NCBI RefSeq assembly: GCF_014640675.1
Contig: NZ_BMHK01000034.1
Location: forward strand, 1 to 36,205
From: Novosphingobium endophyticum
GTDB lineage: Bacteria > Pseudomonadota > Alphaproteobacteria > Sphingomonadales > Sphingomonadaceae
Direction of reading: 5' to 3'
Length of the DNA: 36,205 nt
The notes under the pieces are model-generated. The model was not told the DNA's origin, made no database searches, and saw only the letters and a list, made by a program, of their open reading frames with translations. A program made the position numbers and the translations under genes. Positions 18,715-25,887 of this stretch are shown here, one piece after another. Numbering within the stretch: position 1 is the first letter of the stretch; each line of letters starts with the position of its first letter.

Positions 18715-18935
18715 AACCGCCGGACACCATCATCATCGAGGGACGCGCCTATAGCTGGCGCGTCCTTGTCCGGGCGCGGCGCGAGCAGTTGGACGCATGG
18801 AAGGCGGCGCAGCCGCGCCAGCCCGCTCTATTCTCGCTGAAGCAGGATTGCCGCCCGGCGGCAGAGCGCAGCGCGGCGGGGCGCTATCTCGAGCCGAGCC
18901 TGCTGGCGATAATGCAGGAGGGCGAGGGGCGCTGA
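18711..18935 (+). CDS. Small protein coupled to ardC
   Basis: 74 residues from GTG at 18711, overlapping the ardC stop by four bases (GTGA). The start MKPPDTIIIEGRAYSWRVLVRARREQLDAW looks like a short beta-hairpin and helix; no family is recognised. The overlap argues that it is a real gene co-translated with ardC. It is followed by a very strong terminator hairpin. Confidence 0.65.
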   Translation: MKPPDTIIIEGRAYSWRVLVRARREQLDAWKAAQPRQPALFSLKQDCRPAAERSAAGRYLEPSLLAIMQEGEGR

Positions 18936-18945
18936 GCATGGCTGA

Positions 18946-18987
18946 AAAATTGCCGCGCCCGCCGTGTCTGGCGGGCGCGGCAATTTT
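18946..18987. terminator. Perfect 18-bp terminator stem between convergent genes
   Basis: 18946-18963 pairs perfectly with 18970-18987 (AAAATTGCCGCG... with ...CGCGGCAATTTT), loop GTGTCT. The A/T ends let it end transcription in both directions, between the ardC unit and the minus-strand gene ending at 19039. A 13-base tandem repeat (GCAATTTTGCGCT twice, 18980-19005) and a 9-bp hairpin GGCGCGGGG/CCCCGCGCC (19007-19030) follow at once. Confidence 0.75.
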
Positions 18988-19038
18988 GCGCTGCAATTTT
19001 GCGCTCGGCGCGGGGGGCAAGCCCCGCGCCTCGCGTGA

Positions 19039-19245
19039 TCAGAAGGGACGCGGCCCGGCCGAGGGGCGGGGCGCTATTTTCGCGGCCTCTTCGCGTTTGC
19101 GGCGCTTTGCTTTTTCGCTGCGCTGACGGTCATCGCAGATGGCGATGGCGAGAAGCACCAGCCAGTGCCAGTCGAGGCCGAGACTGACGCTGAAAGCGAG
19201 CGTGCCGCCTGCGGCGCGGGTGAATGTCGAGCGGATCGTAATCAT
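19039..19245 (-). CDS. Small single-span membrane protein
   Basis: 68 residues. ATG at 19245 stands behind GGAGGACAAC, a strong ribosome site. Residues 14-36 (GTLAFSVSLGLDWHWLVLLAIAI) form one membrane segment; the tail is basic (EKAKRRKREEAAK). Much longer frames through this region lack such a start. No family recognised. The 250 bases upstream (19246-19495) are packed with inverted repeats. Confidence 0.6.
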   Translation of the reverse strand: MITIRSTFTRAAGGTLAFSVSLGLDWHWLVLLAIAICDDRQRSEKAKRRKREEAAKIAPRPSAGPRPF

Positions 19246-19495
19246 GTTGTCCTCCGTGGTTTTCGAAGGCCCGGCCGATCCGAGCCTTTCTTGCACCGCG
19301 GACGAAGGCAGCCCGGCGCTTAGGGCGCACCGGTACGGCCGCAACGATAGTGGAGGAGCTTTACGCTTGCGCCCCAAGGAGCGCCGGGCTGCCAGTCTCG
19401 GGACTGGAAGGCCGGTCGGCTTTGGCCGCACTAACCACAGATGGAGGAAACTTCGACCGGCGAGAGCTTTGCCCGCCAAGCGGCGGCGCCACGCC
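19246..19495. other. Gap with long inverted repeats
   Basis: No gene is seen. GGCAGCCCGGCGCT (19307-19320) pairs perfectly with 19380-19393, and inside it GGGCGCA (19323-19329) with TGCGCCC (19368-19374). A separate 8-bp pair GCCGGTCG/CGACCGGC lies at about 19413-19464. It is the leader side of the minus-strand gene at 19245. Confidence 0.6.
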
Positions 19496-19867
19496 TCAGT
19501 CGCTGTCTTCGGTCTTGTCACCGCTGAATTTCGGTGTGCAGGCCACCGGATTGCGAGGCACCCAGGCGAGCTTGGTGGCGCCGTCATACTCGTGCACGAA
19601 AAGCACCCACGATTCTGTCCAGGCATAGACCGGGAAGCAGTTGAGACCCCCGTGCCCGCAAGCAAAATCGGCATCGAGTTTGGCAAGCCCTTGTTCGCGG
19701 GTGAGCACCACATTCTCGTCCGGTTCGGGTGCGGCCTTGGCAGTGCGGCTCGGATGAACCCCGACGACGATGACTTCGATGCGCTGCCCGAACGTGCTTT
19801 CCGCCTCTTCGAGCCAGAGGCGGAGGTTGGCGTCGGCAGGCCGCTCGCGCTCCAGATCGTCCCACAT
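19496..19867 (-). CDS. Hypothetical plasmid-type protein
   Basis: 123 residues. ATG at 19867 stands behind AGGAAGGGA; the frame extends further upstream but without a good start. MWDDLERERPADANLRLWLEEAESTFGQRIEVIVVGVHP begins a compact soluble protein with FACGHGGLNCFPVYAWTESWVLFVHEYDGATKLAWVPRNP near the end. I do not recognise the family. It reads toward the small membrane protein and may share its transcript. Confidence 0.65.
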   Translation of the reverse strand: MWDDLERERPADANLRLWLEEAESTFGQRIEVIVVGVHPSRTAKAAPEPDENVVLTREQGLAKLDADFACGHGGLNCFPVYAWTESWVLFVHEYDGATKLAWVPRNPVACTPKFSGDKTEDSD

Positions 19868-19988
19868 ACGATAGTCCCTTCCTAAGCATTCATCCTGTCG
19901 GCGGCAGGCGCTGCGCGGCAATCGCCGGTCGTGGCCTTCGCTGTTCTCATGACTCCTTCGGCCCGGCTTCTCAAGATTGACGCTGCAT

Positions 19989-20085
19989 AGCCGGGCGCGC
20001 CGACCCATCAATGACCTGCCCGCACCACTCCTTGCATCGGCAAGGACCGTGTTGGTCATGACAGGCCGGCTTGTCCCGCCCGGCT
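19989..20085 (+). promoter_or_regulatory. Structured leader element, copy A (upstream of DUF2958 gene)
   Basis: Nested stems: AGCCGGGCG/CGCCCGGCT (19989-19997 with 20077-20085), ATGACC/GGTCAT (20011-20016 with 20054-20059), and TCCTTGC-ATCG-GCAAGGA (20029-20046). Between the middle and inner stems are the unpaired strands TGCCCGCACCAC and CCGTGTT, shared with copy B. The DUF2958 start is 46 bases further on. Confidence 0.6.
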
Positions 20086-20130
20086 TCTTCTTTCGCGTCT
20101 TGAGAAACCTCGAAGCCGAAAGGAGACAAC

Positions 20131-20541
20131 ATGAAACTCTTGACCACATCGATCCGCGATCAGCTGCTGCGCAACGGCCGCCTTCGCGAGGAACGTGCCC
20201 GCGAGGGCCAGTCCGAGCCGGACTTCCTGCCTGTCGTGAAGCTCTTCACGCCCGATGCAAACTGCACCTGGCTGCTGACCGAGCTTGATCCCGAAGATCC
20301 CGACATTGCCTTCGGCCTGTGCGATCTTGGCATGGGCTGCCCCGAACTTGGCAGCGTGCGGATTTCCGAACTGGAATCGGTGCGCGGACGGCTGGGCCTG
20401 CCGGTCGAGCGCGACCGGCATTTTTCGGCCAGCCATACGCTCGGCACCTATGCCCGTGCGTCGTGGAACGAATGCGCCATCACCGAGCGCCGCGAGGCGC
20501 TCGATCACGCCGCGTCCGTCGCGGCGGGAGGTGCAGCATGA
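20131..20541 (+). CDS. DUF2958 protein
   Basis: 136 residues behind AAAGGAG. The body matches DUF2958: FLPVVKLFTPDANCTWLLTE, then LDPEDPDIAFGLCDLGMGCPELGSVRISEL, then GLPVERDRHF. The family is common in plasmids and integrative elements, often close to ArdC; its function is unknown. Its stop overlaps the next start (ATGA). A structured element (19989-20085) lies in its leader. Confidence 0.85.
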   Translation: MKLLTTSIRDQLLRNGRLREERAREGQSEPDFLPVVKLFTPDANCTWLLTELDPEDPDIAFGLCDLGMGCPELGSVRISELESVRGRLGLPVERDRHFSASHTLGTYARASWNECAITERREALDHAASVAAGGAA

Positions 20542-21167
20542 ACACCGCAACCGGACAGCTTGGCTTCGATACGCTGCTGCAGGCAGCCGAGACCGACAAC
20601 CGGGTCCGGAGGATCGAGCGGGAAACCGCTCATCTTCCGGGCACTATGGCAGAGGCATTGCCGTACTACCGCCTGCTGCTGCGCCAGCATCACGCGGCGA
20701 TGCTCGCCGCCAATGTCGATGAGACGATGCGCCTGCGCGAAGAAGCGCGCAGGCTGGCATTGAAGCTCAATGGCGGCGAGCCCGGCATTCTTGCCGGGCC
20801 GGAAGCGCCGGGTTGCGTGCTGGAGCGCGAGAGCGCTGCTAAGCCCGGCAGCGTCCCGCGCTGGGGACAGACCGGCGCGTTCATCATCGAACTTGGCAGC
20901 ATGCAGGTTGCTATCGATCTGAACGGCATCTTCGGCATCGGCTCTTCGGTCGGTTTCTGGCCGGGCTTTGCCGCCCATGCCGTCGAACTGGACAAGCCGT
21001 TCCTGAGCAGCACCGGCTATCGCAGCTTTCTCGGCATTCATGCCGATCCGCAGGCCGAGCTAAGCCCCGATGAATTCGCGGCCAAAGTGGTTGGCGGCTA
21101 CGTCGCGCGCGAGCTTGGCGGCAAGCTCGTCACTATCGATCAACGCTACCGCGAGCGCGCGGCCTGA
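20538..21167 (+). CDS. Hypothetical protein coupled to the DUF2958 gene
   Basis: 209 residues. ATG at 20538 overlaps the DUF2958 stop (ATGA), which sets the start. The first 85 residues are helical (ETDNRVRRIERETAHLPGTMAEALPYYRLLLRQHHAAML...); the second half has WGQTGAFIIELGSMQVAIDLNGIFGIGSSVGFWPGFAAHAVEL and FLSSTGYRSFLGIH. This looks like a plasmid accessory protein of unknown role. No catalytic motif seen. Confidence 0.75.
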   Translation: MNTATGQLGFDTLLQAAETDNRVRRIERETAHLPGTMAEALPYYRLLLRQHHAAMLAANVDETMRLREEARRLALKLNGGEPGILAGPEAPGCVLERESAAKPGSVPRWGQTGAFIIELGSMQVAIDLNGIFGIGSSVGFWPGFAAHAVELDKPFLSSTGYRSFLGIHADPQAELSPDEFAAKVVGGYVARELGGKLVTIDQRYRERAA

Positions 21168-21605
21168 ACCTTTTACGGCGTAGCGCCGATCAGGGCGCTG
21201 CGCTTCTTTTCCTCTTCGGCTGGTGGAATGCCCGGCAGGGGGGCAGGCAGGACGATTACCGGCAAAGCGGCTGGCTGAGCAGGCCATTGCCGCCGGAACC
21301 CATGCGGGCTTTTGCCGAATGCGCAGGGCGGGCGCGGCGCGAATCAGGGAAGCAAGTCAAAGCGAGGGCGGGTGCGGTTTCCTGCTTCCGTCTATCGCCC
21401 GTAGACCTGTGCCGGCGTCTGCCTTTTCAGGCCGCGTTTCAATGACAATCGGTTCTGGACCGGTCGAGGCGCAAAGCAACGGGCTGCCCGCACCACCAAG
21501 CTGCGCTTGGCCGTGTTGCCCGTTCCCCTGACGGTGCTTTGCGCCGCTTTGCCCGGTCTTTTCGCCCCTTTCTCATCTTGAAACGAACTGAAAAGGAGAA
21601 GACCA
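21168..21605 (+). other. Gap with hairpins and structured element copy B
   Basis: No gene is supported in these 438 bases. Stems: CGGCG-TAG-CGCCG right after the stop (21176-21188), GGAAGCA/TGCTTCC (21348-21354 with 21383-21389), and the nested element at 21458-21558. The rest is GC-rich and non-coding as far as I can see. Confidence 0.55.
21458..21558 (+). promoter_or_regulatory. Structured leader element, copy B
   Basis: Nested stems: GACCGG/CCGGTC (21458-21463 with 21553-21558), GGCGCAAAGCA/TGCTTTGCGCC (21468-21478 with 21535-21545), ACGGGC/GCCCGT (21479-21484 with 21518-21523) and CCAAGC-TGC-GCTTGG (21496-21510). The unpaired strands TGCCCGCACCAC and CCGTGTT sit in the same place as in copy A, while all stems differ in sequence but keep pairing. 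Confidence 0.62.
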
Positions 21606-21830
21606 ATGGCACGTAACTACACGAAGAAGACGGAAGAGAAGAAGGCACCGGCCCTAATCGCATATCACGTTCCCGATCGCGAGAAGGCGCCCTGGACCCG
21701 GATCGGCGCCGCATGGGACCACAAGGACGGCGAAGGCTTTACGCTCCAGCTCGACCTGGTTCCGGTAACGACCGGCCGCATCGTTCTGCGGGCCTTCGAT
21801 CCGCAAGCCGAAGAGGGGGAGAGCGCGTAA
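21606..21830 (+). CDS. Small hypothetical protein
   Basis: 74 residues behind AAAAGGAGAAGACC. A basic start (MARNYTKKTEEKKAP) is followed by WTRIGAAWDHKDGEGFTLQLDLVPVTTGRIVLR, a short beta-rich core common in small single-stranded or nucleoprotein accessory proteins of plasmids; I cannot name the family. The leader carries structured element B. Confidence 0.65.
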   Translation: MARNYTKKTEEKKAPALIAYHVPDREKAPWTRIGAAWDHKDGEGFTLQLDLVPVTTGRIVLRAFDPQAEEGESA

Positions 21831-21898
21831 GCGCTCTTTCCTTTTTTGGAGGTTCAAGCGCGCGGCAGATGCCGCTAGATTTAAGCGAGGAGGCAGCC

Positions 21899-22138
21899 AT
21901 GACCGATTATGTCGCCATCATTCGCAAGGTCGAAGGGACCGATTACTGGGTCGACGTTCCGGACATTCCGGGCTGCATTTCTAACGGCAAGACAATCGAG
22001 GAAGCCAAGGTCAATTACCGTGAAGCGCTGGCGCTGCACATGGAATACATGACCCCGACGCAAACGCCGCGCGCCAGGAGCGAGCTGACCGAGGAAGAGT
22101 TCGAAGACGCGGTCGAAACCTACATCTTGTCCCTGTAG
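21899..22138 (+). CDS. HicB-family antitoxin-like protein (no HicA partner)
   Basis: 79 residues behind GAGGAGG. MTDYVAIIRKVEGTDYWVDVPDIPGCISNGKTIEEAKVNYREALALHMEY is the HicB N-terminal partly degraded RNase-H-like fold (D-x-PGC-x-S-x-G-x-T-x-EEA). The short C-terminus (ELTEEEFEDAVETYILSL) lacks a clear DNA-binding domain. A HicA toxin (about 60 residues with a catalytic His) is not seen on either side, so it is an orphan, possibly reused as a regulator. Confidence 0.78.
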   Translation: MTDYVAIIRKVEGTDYWVDVPDIPGCISNGKTIEEAKVNYREALALHMEYMTPTQTPRARSELTEEEFEDAVETYILSL

Positions 22139-22148
22139 CTGCGGGTCG

Positions 22149-22289
22149 TCAGAACGAGCGGCCTCGGCGCTGCCCGTCGAGCCCTTTGGTGCGGGCGATT
22201 TCGCTGAGCGCTTCCTGCGCCGCCTGAATCGTCTCGCATAGGTCCCGCTCACTGACCTTGCCGCTGCGCTGTTTCCATCCGCTCATCAT
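22149..22289 (-). CDS. Tiny hypothetical protein (46 residues)
   Basis: ATGATG start behind GGGAGAAG, giving MMSGWKQRSGKVSERDLCE then a helix (TIQAAQEALSEIARTKGLDG) and a basic end (QRRGRSF). The good ribosome site and coding-like composition support it. It is the last gene of the minus-strand series from the coupling protein. Either of the two ATGs may be used. Confidence 0.45.
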   Translation of the reverse strand: MMSGWKQRSGKVSERDLCETIQAAQEALSEIARTKGLDGQRRGRSF

Positions 22290-22329
22290 CTTCTCCCGTT
22301 TATGAAGAGACCATGCGAATCGCCGGCGT

Positions 22330-22560
22330 TCAACCGCCGGCCGCCGCCTTGGGCGGACGGCCGCGCTTGCGGCCGGGATTCTTCACCGCGATATCGAGGC
22401 CATGCTCTTTCGCAATGCGCCGGATTTGATCGAGGGCCGACCTGGTGCGCTGCTCCTTACGCGCGGTGAGGACTTCCTCGGCGCGCCGTATCAGCGCGTG
22501 AAGCTGTTCGTCGGACTGCTCGGCCAGAGCCGCGAAAAGCGGATTGTCATTGGTGGTCAT
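22330..22560 (-). CDS. H-NS-like protein with an AT-hook tail
   Basis: 76 residues. Residues 10-57 (AEQSDEQLHALIRRAEEVLTARKEQRTRSALDQIRRIAKEHGLDI) resemble the coiled-coil oligomerisation domain of H-NS family proteins, and the tail VKNPGRKRGRPPKAAAGG holds an AT-hook core (RGRP). Such proteins silence foreign AT-rich DNA. Carried by a mobile element, it may hide the element or control its transfer genes. It is half the length of normal H-NS. Confidence 0.65.
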   Translation of the reverse strand: MTTNDNPLFAALAEQSDEQLHALIRRAEEVLTARKEQRTRSALDQIRRIAKEHGLDIAVKNPGRKRGRPPKAAAGG

Positions 22561-22576
22561 GGTCAGCGTCGCTCCC

Positions 22577-22888
22577 TCAAAATGGAATGTCGTCGTCGAG
22601 ATCGAGTTCGAGCTGCGGATCGGGCTCGGCCGGGGGTGCCGGCGGGACGGTCACATCCCTAAAGACAAAGTTCAGCTCTTCGATCTCACGGAGGATCGCC
22701 CGGTCGAGCAGCATGCTGAAATAGTCCCGGTCATCGCGCAGACCGAGCCTGGCCGCCATCGCTTCGCCGAAGGCGCTGATCATGCCGTCCATCAGGATGG
22801 CATCGATCATCGTCAGCCGTTCTTCCTCTGCCATGCGCCGGCTCAGTTCCTGAACGTGTTCCGGCAGGTCGTTAAACTCATCATGCAT
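22577..22888 (-). CDS. Hypothetical protein in the coupling-protein operon
   Basis: 103 residues behind AAAGGAGTGAAGCG. The helical body (LPEHVQELSRRMAEEERLTMIDAILMDGMISAFGEAMAARLGL) ends in a proline-rich and acidic tail (PPAPPAEPDPQLELDLDDDIPF). The tail resembles the acidic C-termini by which ssDNA-binding proteins recruit partners; this is only a resemblance. It starts 5 bases after the VWA gene. Confidence 0.65.
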   Translation of the reverse strand: MHDEFNDLPEHVQELSRRMAEEERLTMIDAILMDGMISAFGEAMAARLGLRDDRDYFSMLLDRAILREIEELNFVFRDVTVPPAPPAEPDPQLELDLDDDIPF

Positions 22889-22892
22889 CGCT

Positions 22893-23585
22893 TCACTCCT
22901 TTCGCGGCGCGGGGGCGGCGAGCAGCAGTCGCCGCGCCCGTTCGTTTTTCAGTTGCTTGATCGCGCGACTGCCGCCGGCGGCGAGCAGGGCGACGCCCTC
23001 GCACAGATCGCCAAGCGGCAGATCAGCGCCGAGCCGGGCAAAGCGGCCGTTCGTTCCTTCGGCCATGCGGCGGAACACCGCCTCGGCATGGGCATCATTG
23101 CCTTCGAAGAAGGCGAATATCCGCGTGCCGCCAGCGCGCAGGAACGGCAGCGTTCCAGCGACAGCGTCCGGGTTTTCCTCGAAGCTGTCGCCGACAAGAA
23201 TCACGGCGGCGGCCGGTTCGTCTTCGCCGATGAAACTCTGCAGGGCCGGCAGGATTTGCGTCAGTCCGGTGCGGCACCGCACGGCGGCCATCGCCGCCGC
23301 CAGCTCCATGCTGTCATCGCGCCAGCCGTGGTCGGTCAGTTCGCCGCCGCCGAAATGCTGAAGCCTCAGCTTTACCGCGCCGAAGCCGGCAACGGCCGAA
23401 AAGATACGGCGCTGCGCACGCTGCGCCTGTTCCCAGCCCGCTTCGCGGCTGCCGGTCGCATCGATGATAAAGCCGATACGGACCCGGCGCGGCGCCTGCG
23501 CTTGCGCTTCGCGCAGGCGGCACAGCGCCCTGGCAATGGCGCCGGTGCGCTGCGGCATTGCTGAGGATTTTTTGGTGAGAAACAT
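22893..23585 (-). CDS. VWA-domain protein
   Basis: 230 residues from the ATG at 23585 behind AAAGGAGGT. A von Willebrand A fold is visible: RVRIGFIIDATGSREAGW (an IDATGS version of the MIDAS DxSxS motif, with Thr-Gly between), a conserved Thr-Gly in CRTGLTQILPALQ, and AAVILVGDSFEE (metal Asp). It resembles TerY-like VWA proteins that bind metal-dependent partners. It sits in an operon with a VirD4-type coupling protein and a J-domain protein, so a role in assembling a transfer or surveillance complex is possible. Confidence 0.75.
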   Translation of the reverse strand: MFLTKKSSAMPQRTGAIARALCRLREAQAQAPRRVRIGFIIDATGSREAGWEQAQRAQRRIFSAVAGFGAVKLRLQHFGGGELTDHGWRDDSMELAAAMAAVRCRTGLTQILPALQSFIGEDEPAAAVILVGDSFEENPDAVAGTLPFLRAGGTRIFAFFEGNDAHAEAVFRRMAEGTNGRFARLGADLPLGDLCEGVALLAAGGSRAIKQLKNERARRLLLAAPAPRKE

Positions 23586-23673
23586 CTTAAAAGACCTCCT
23601 TTGATCTGGCTCGATCCTAGGCGGAGGCGGGGCGCCGATCCTGGTCAGGAGCTGGACATCGCGGCATGGCGGG

Positions 23674-24174
23674 TCAGCCGGCGCGCAGCGCCCTGAGCAG
23701 CAGATCGCGCGCCATGTTGACCGCCTTGGCCTCATCGACCGTGCCGCCGGCATCGGGATGGGCCTTGCGGATCGCCGCCTTGTAAGCGGCATCGAGTGCG
23801 TGGCGGGTGTAGGAGGCGGGCAATCCGAGCAGGATCAGCGCCGCCTGATGGAGATCGTCGTCATGATCATCATCATCGTCGGCGGCATCATCATGCTGAT
23901 CGTCGCGCGCGCCGCGTGCCAGCTCGATGGCAAGGAACCAGCAGAACCTGCCCGCCAGCGCCAGCCAGCCGCCGCAAACGCGAAGTGCTCGCCCTATCGT
24001 TCTGGCGAGCGCGACCAGCACGAAACCGGCTGCCAGGAGCAGTGCTTCGGCGGCCTTTGCGAGCACAAGGCCGATGAATTCGAAGACCTTCCATAGCGAA
24101 GCGAGCAGCTCGACCGTTTCATCGGCGAAGAGGGTGAAGGCTACCCACAGGGCGAGGAGAATGGCGGCGATCAT
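23674..24174 (-). CDS. Membrane-anchored J-domain protein
   Basis: 166 residues from MIAAILLALWVAF. Hydrophobic segments at about 1-17 and 25-65 are followed by an Asp/His-rich stretch (DDQHDDAADDDDDHDDD) and a C-terminal J-domain: YTRHALDAAYKAAIRKAHPDAGG with the HPD tripeptide. J-proteins stimulate DnaK ATPase. The start is 2 bases after the coupling-protein stop, so the two are translated together; it may bring the host chaperone to the coupling protein or relaxosome. An Asp/His run may bind metal. Confidence 0.75.
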   Translation of the reverse strand: MIAAILLALWVAFTLFADETVELLASLWKVFEFIGLVLAKAAEALLLAAGFVLVALARTIGRALRVCGGWLALAGRFCWFLAIELARGARDDQHDDAADDDDDHDDDLHQAALILLGLPASYTRHALDAAYKAAIRKAHPDAGGTVDEAKAVNMARDLLLRALRAG

Positions 24175-24176
24175 GC

Positions 24177-25787
24177 TCAGCCCCCGGCTGCGATAACCGC
24201 CTGAATGACGGCGAAGAGAACCGGCACCGCGATGAGCACGGCGGCGAGCGGGTGCGGCGCCATCAGCCAGACATGGGCGTGATAAATCTTTCCCCACACG
24301 GACTTGAGCCACGAGCCGCCGCCGGCGCTCGCCTTGCCGGTAAAGTAGGGGTTGGGATGGAAGCGGCCGGCAAGCTCCGGGCGCTTCCAATAGGGCGTCT
24401 TGCGCAAGGGGATCGCCGGCAGATTGCCGATCAGCGCAATCTGCCAGTCCTTGTCGAGGCGGCGCAGTTCATCGCCGGTGAACAGCGGCCGTGCGCTTTC
24501 GCCCAGGCTGCGCTCGCCTTTGGGATTGGTGCTGACCGTCTCGACGGTGCAGCGGCCGAGCAGTTTTTCGATATGCTCGGCGGTCTCCAGATCGTTGCCG
24601 ATGCCAAGGATCTGAAGCAGGCCGCAATTGGCGACGAGCGTCTGCCAGCCGCGCCCGTAGAGATCGACGAGCTGGCCGATATTCTGGAAGATCGGCCAGA
24701 GCACGACGCCGTATTTGCGCAAGGTAGCGAGCCAGTCGGGGAGATGGGCAAGCCGGCCTAGGTCGGCCGCTTCGTCGATCAGGAACAGCACCTTGCTCTT
24801 TGCCAGCGGGCTGCGCTGCATGGTGAGCACGGCGCAGGCGAGCGCGAGGCGCGAGATCGCGGCGTGGCTCTTGTTGTATTGCAGCGGCAGGACGACGCTG
24901 ACGATGCCGCCGCGCTGCCCCGGCGCTACGCCCTTGAGCAGGCTAAAATCGACATCGCTGCGGCTCAGGCATTCGCGCACGCGCGGATCGATCAGCCAGT
25001 TCAAATCTTCCTGCATGGTCGAGAGCACCGCCGAGAATTCCTCGGGCGCCTGGTCCATGCGGCGTTCGAGCGCGATGGCGCCGGTGCGCGGCAGATAGCC
25101 GCAGGCCGGGTTCGCCTTCATCGCTTCGAGCAGTCCGCCCCATTCGCCCGCGTCGCAACTGATATAGGAGAAGACCGTCGCCAGATCCTGGCGCTGCGGC
25201 GGCTCGCCGGTTTTGCAGTGGATGATGAAATCGCGCAGATGCCCGCGCGCGGTGTTTTTGAAAAAGCTGGTGGCGCCGCCTTCGGAGCCGCTGCGGGTAA
25301 TCAGCATCTCGGCCAGCACCAGCGCGTCGGCTGCGAATGTCGGGCTGTCGGGATCGAGCAGGTCGAGCGGATTGAAGCCGTGTTCGGGCAGCTCCCAGGG
25401 CGTGCCGGTGTGCATGCCGAAAAAGTTGATGCAGCCGAATTCGATTCCCGCCTCGCGCCAGCGCCTCGCGGCAATCGCGCTATTTTCCCCGCCGGGATCG
25501 AGCAGGAAAATCCAGTCATAGGAGAGAAGGTTCGGCAGCACGGCGGTTGTGCCCTTGCCGGCGCCGGTCGAGCCGAAGGTGATCGCGTGGGTCATCTCGT
25601 AATGGACGGGCAGATGCCCGGTCCAGTCGCCGACGATCAGCCCCTTGCGCTTGAAAAATCCGCGCCGGAACAGCGGCCAGACCGAACACCAGTGCGCCGA
25701 GCCGAAGGTCCGCGCCTGGTCGCGGCGCATCCGCCACGAGCAGAGAAACAGGACATAAATCCCAAGGACGGTGAAAAAAATCCACAT
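24177..25787 (-). CDS. Type IV coupling protein (VirD4/TraG family)
   Basis: 536 residues from MWIFFTVLGIYVLFLCSW (ATG at 25787). One N-terminal membrane span, then ITFGSTGAGKGTTAVLPNLL (Walker A, about 69-88), DWIFLLDPGGEN, VLFLIDEAADLGRL (Walker B), FQNIGQLVDLYG and a C-terminal hydrophobic segment (HPLAAVLIAVPVLFAVIQAVIAAGG) that is unusual for the family. It pumps the relaxase-DNA complex to a conjugation channel. No channel genes are in the window, so it would dock on a helper system. First gene of a minus-strand operon. Confidence 0.92.
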   Translation of the reverse strand: MWIFFTVLGIYVLFLCSWRMRRDQARTFGSAHWCSVWPLFRRGFFKRKGLIVGDWTGHLPVHYEMTHAITFGSTGAGKGTTAVLPNLLSYDWIFLLDPGGENSAIAARRWREAGIEFGCINFFGMHTGTPWELPEHGFNPLDLLDPDSPTFAADALVLAEMLITRSGSEGGATSFFKNTARGHLRDFIIHCKTGEPPQRQDLATVFSYISCDAGEWGGLLEAMKANPACGYLPRTGAIALERRMDQAPEEFSAVLSTMQEDLNWLIDPRVRECLSRSDVDFSLLKGVAPGQRGGIVSVVLPLQYNKSHAAISRLALACAVLTMQRSPLAKSKVLFLIDEAADLGRLAHLPDWLATLRKYGVVLWPIFQNIGQLVDLYGRGWQTLVANCGLLQILGIGNDLETAEHIEKLLGRCTVETVSTNPKGERSLGESARPLFTGDELRRLDKDWQIALIGNLPAIPLRKTPYWKRPELAGRFHPNPYFTGKASAGGGSWLKSVWGKIYHAHVWLMAPHPLAAVLIAVPVLFAVIQAVIAAGG

Positions 25788-25887
25788 GGCGCGATCCTTT
25801 GCTAGGTTCGGCGCGCGGGTAAGGCCGCGCTTCTCACGCAAAGGATGCGAAAAAGAGGGCGCGCGGTCGTGGACAGGGACTGGACAG

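Noticed and set aside
19139..19885. 248-residue plus-strand frame
   Set aside because: Covers two minus-strand genes with good ribosome sites and the long inverted repeats; no motif or start signal of its own.
24864..25805. 313-residue plus-strand frame opposite the coupling protein
   Set aside because: Antisense shadow of a clearly recognised VirD4-family gene in GC-rich DNA.
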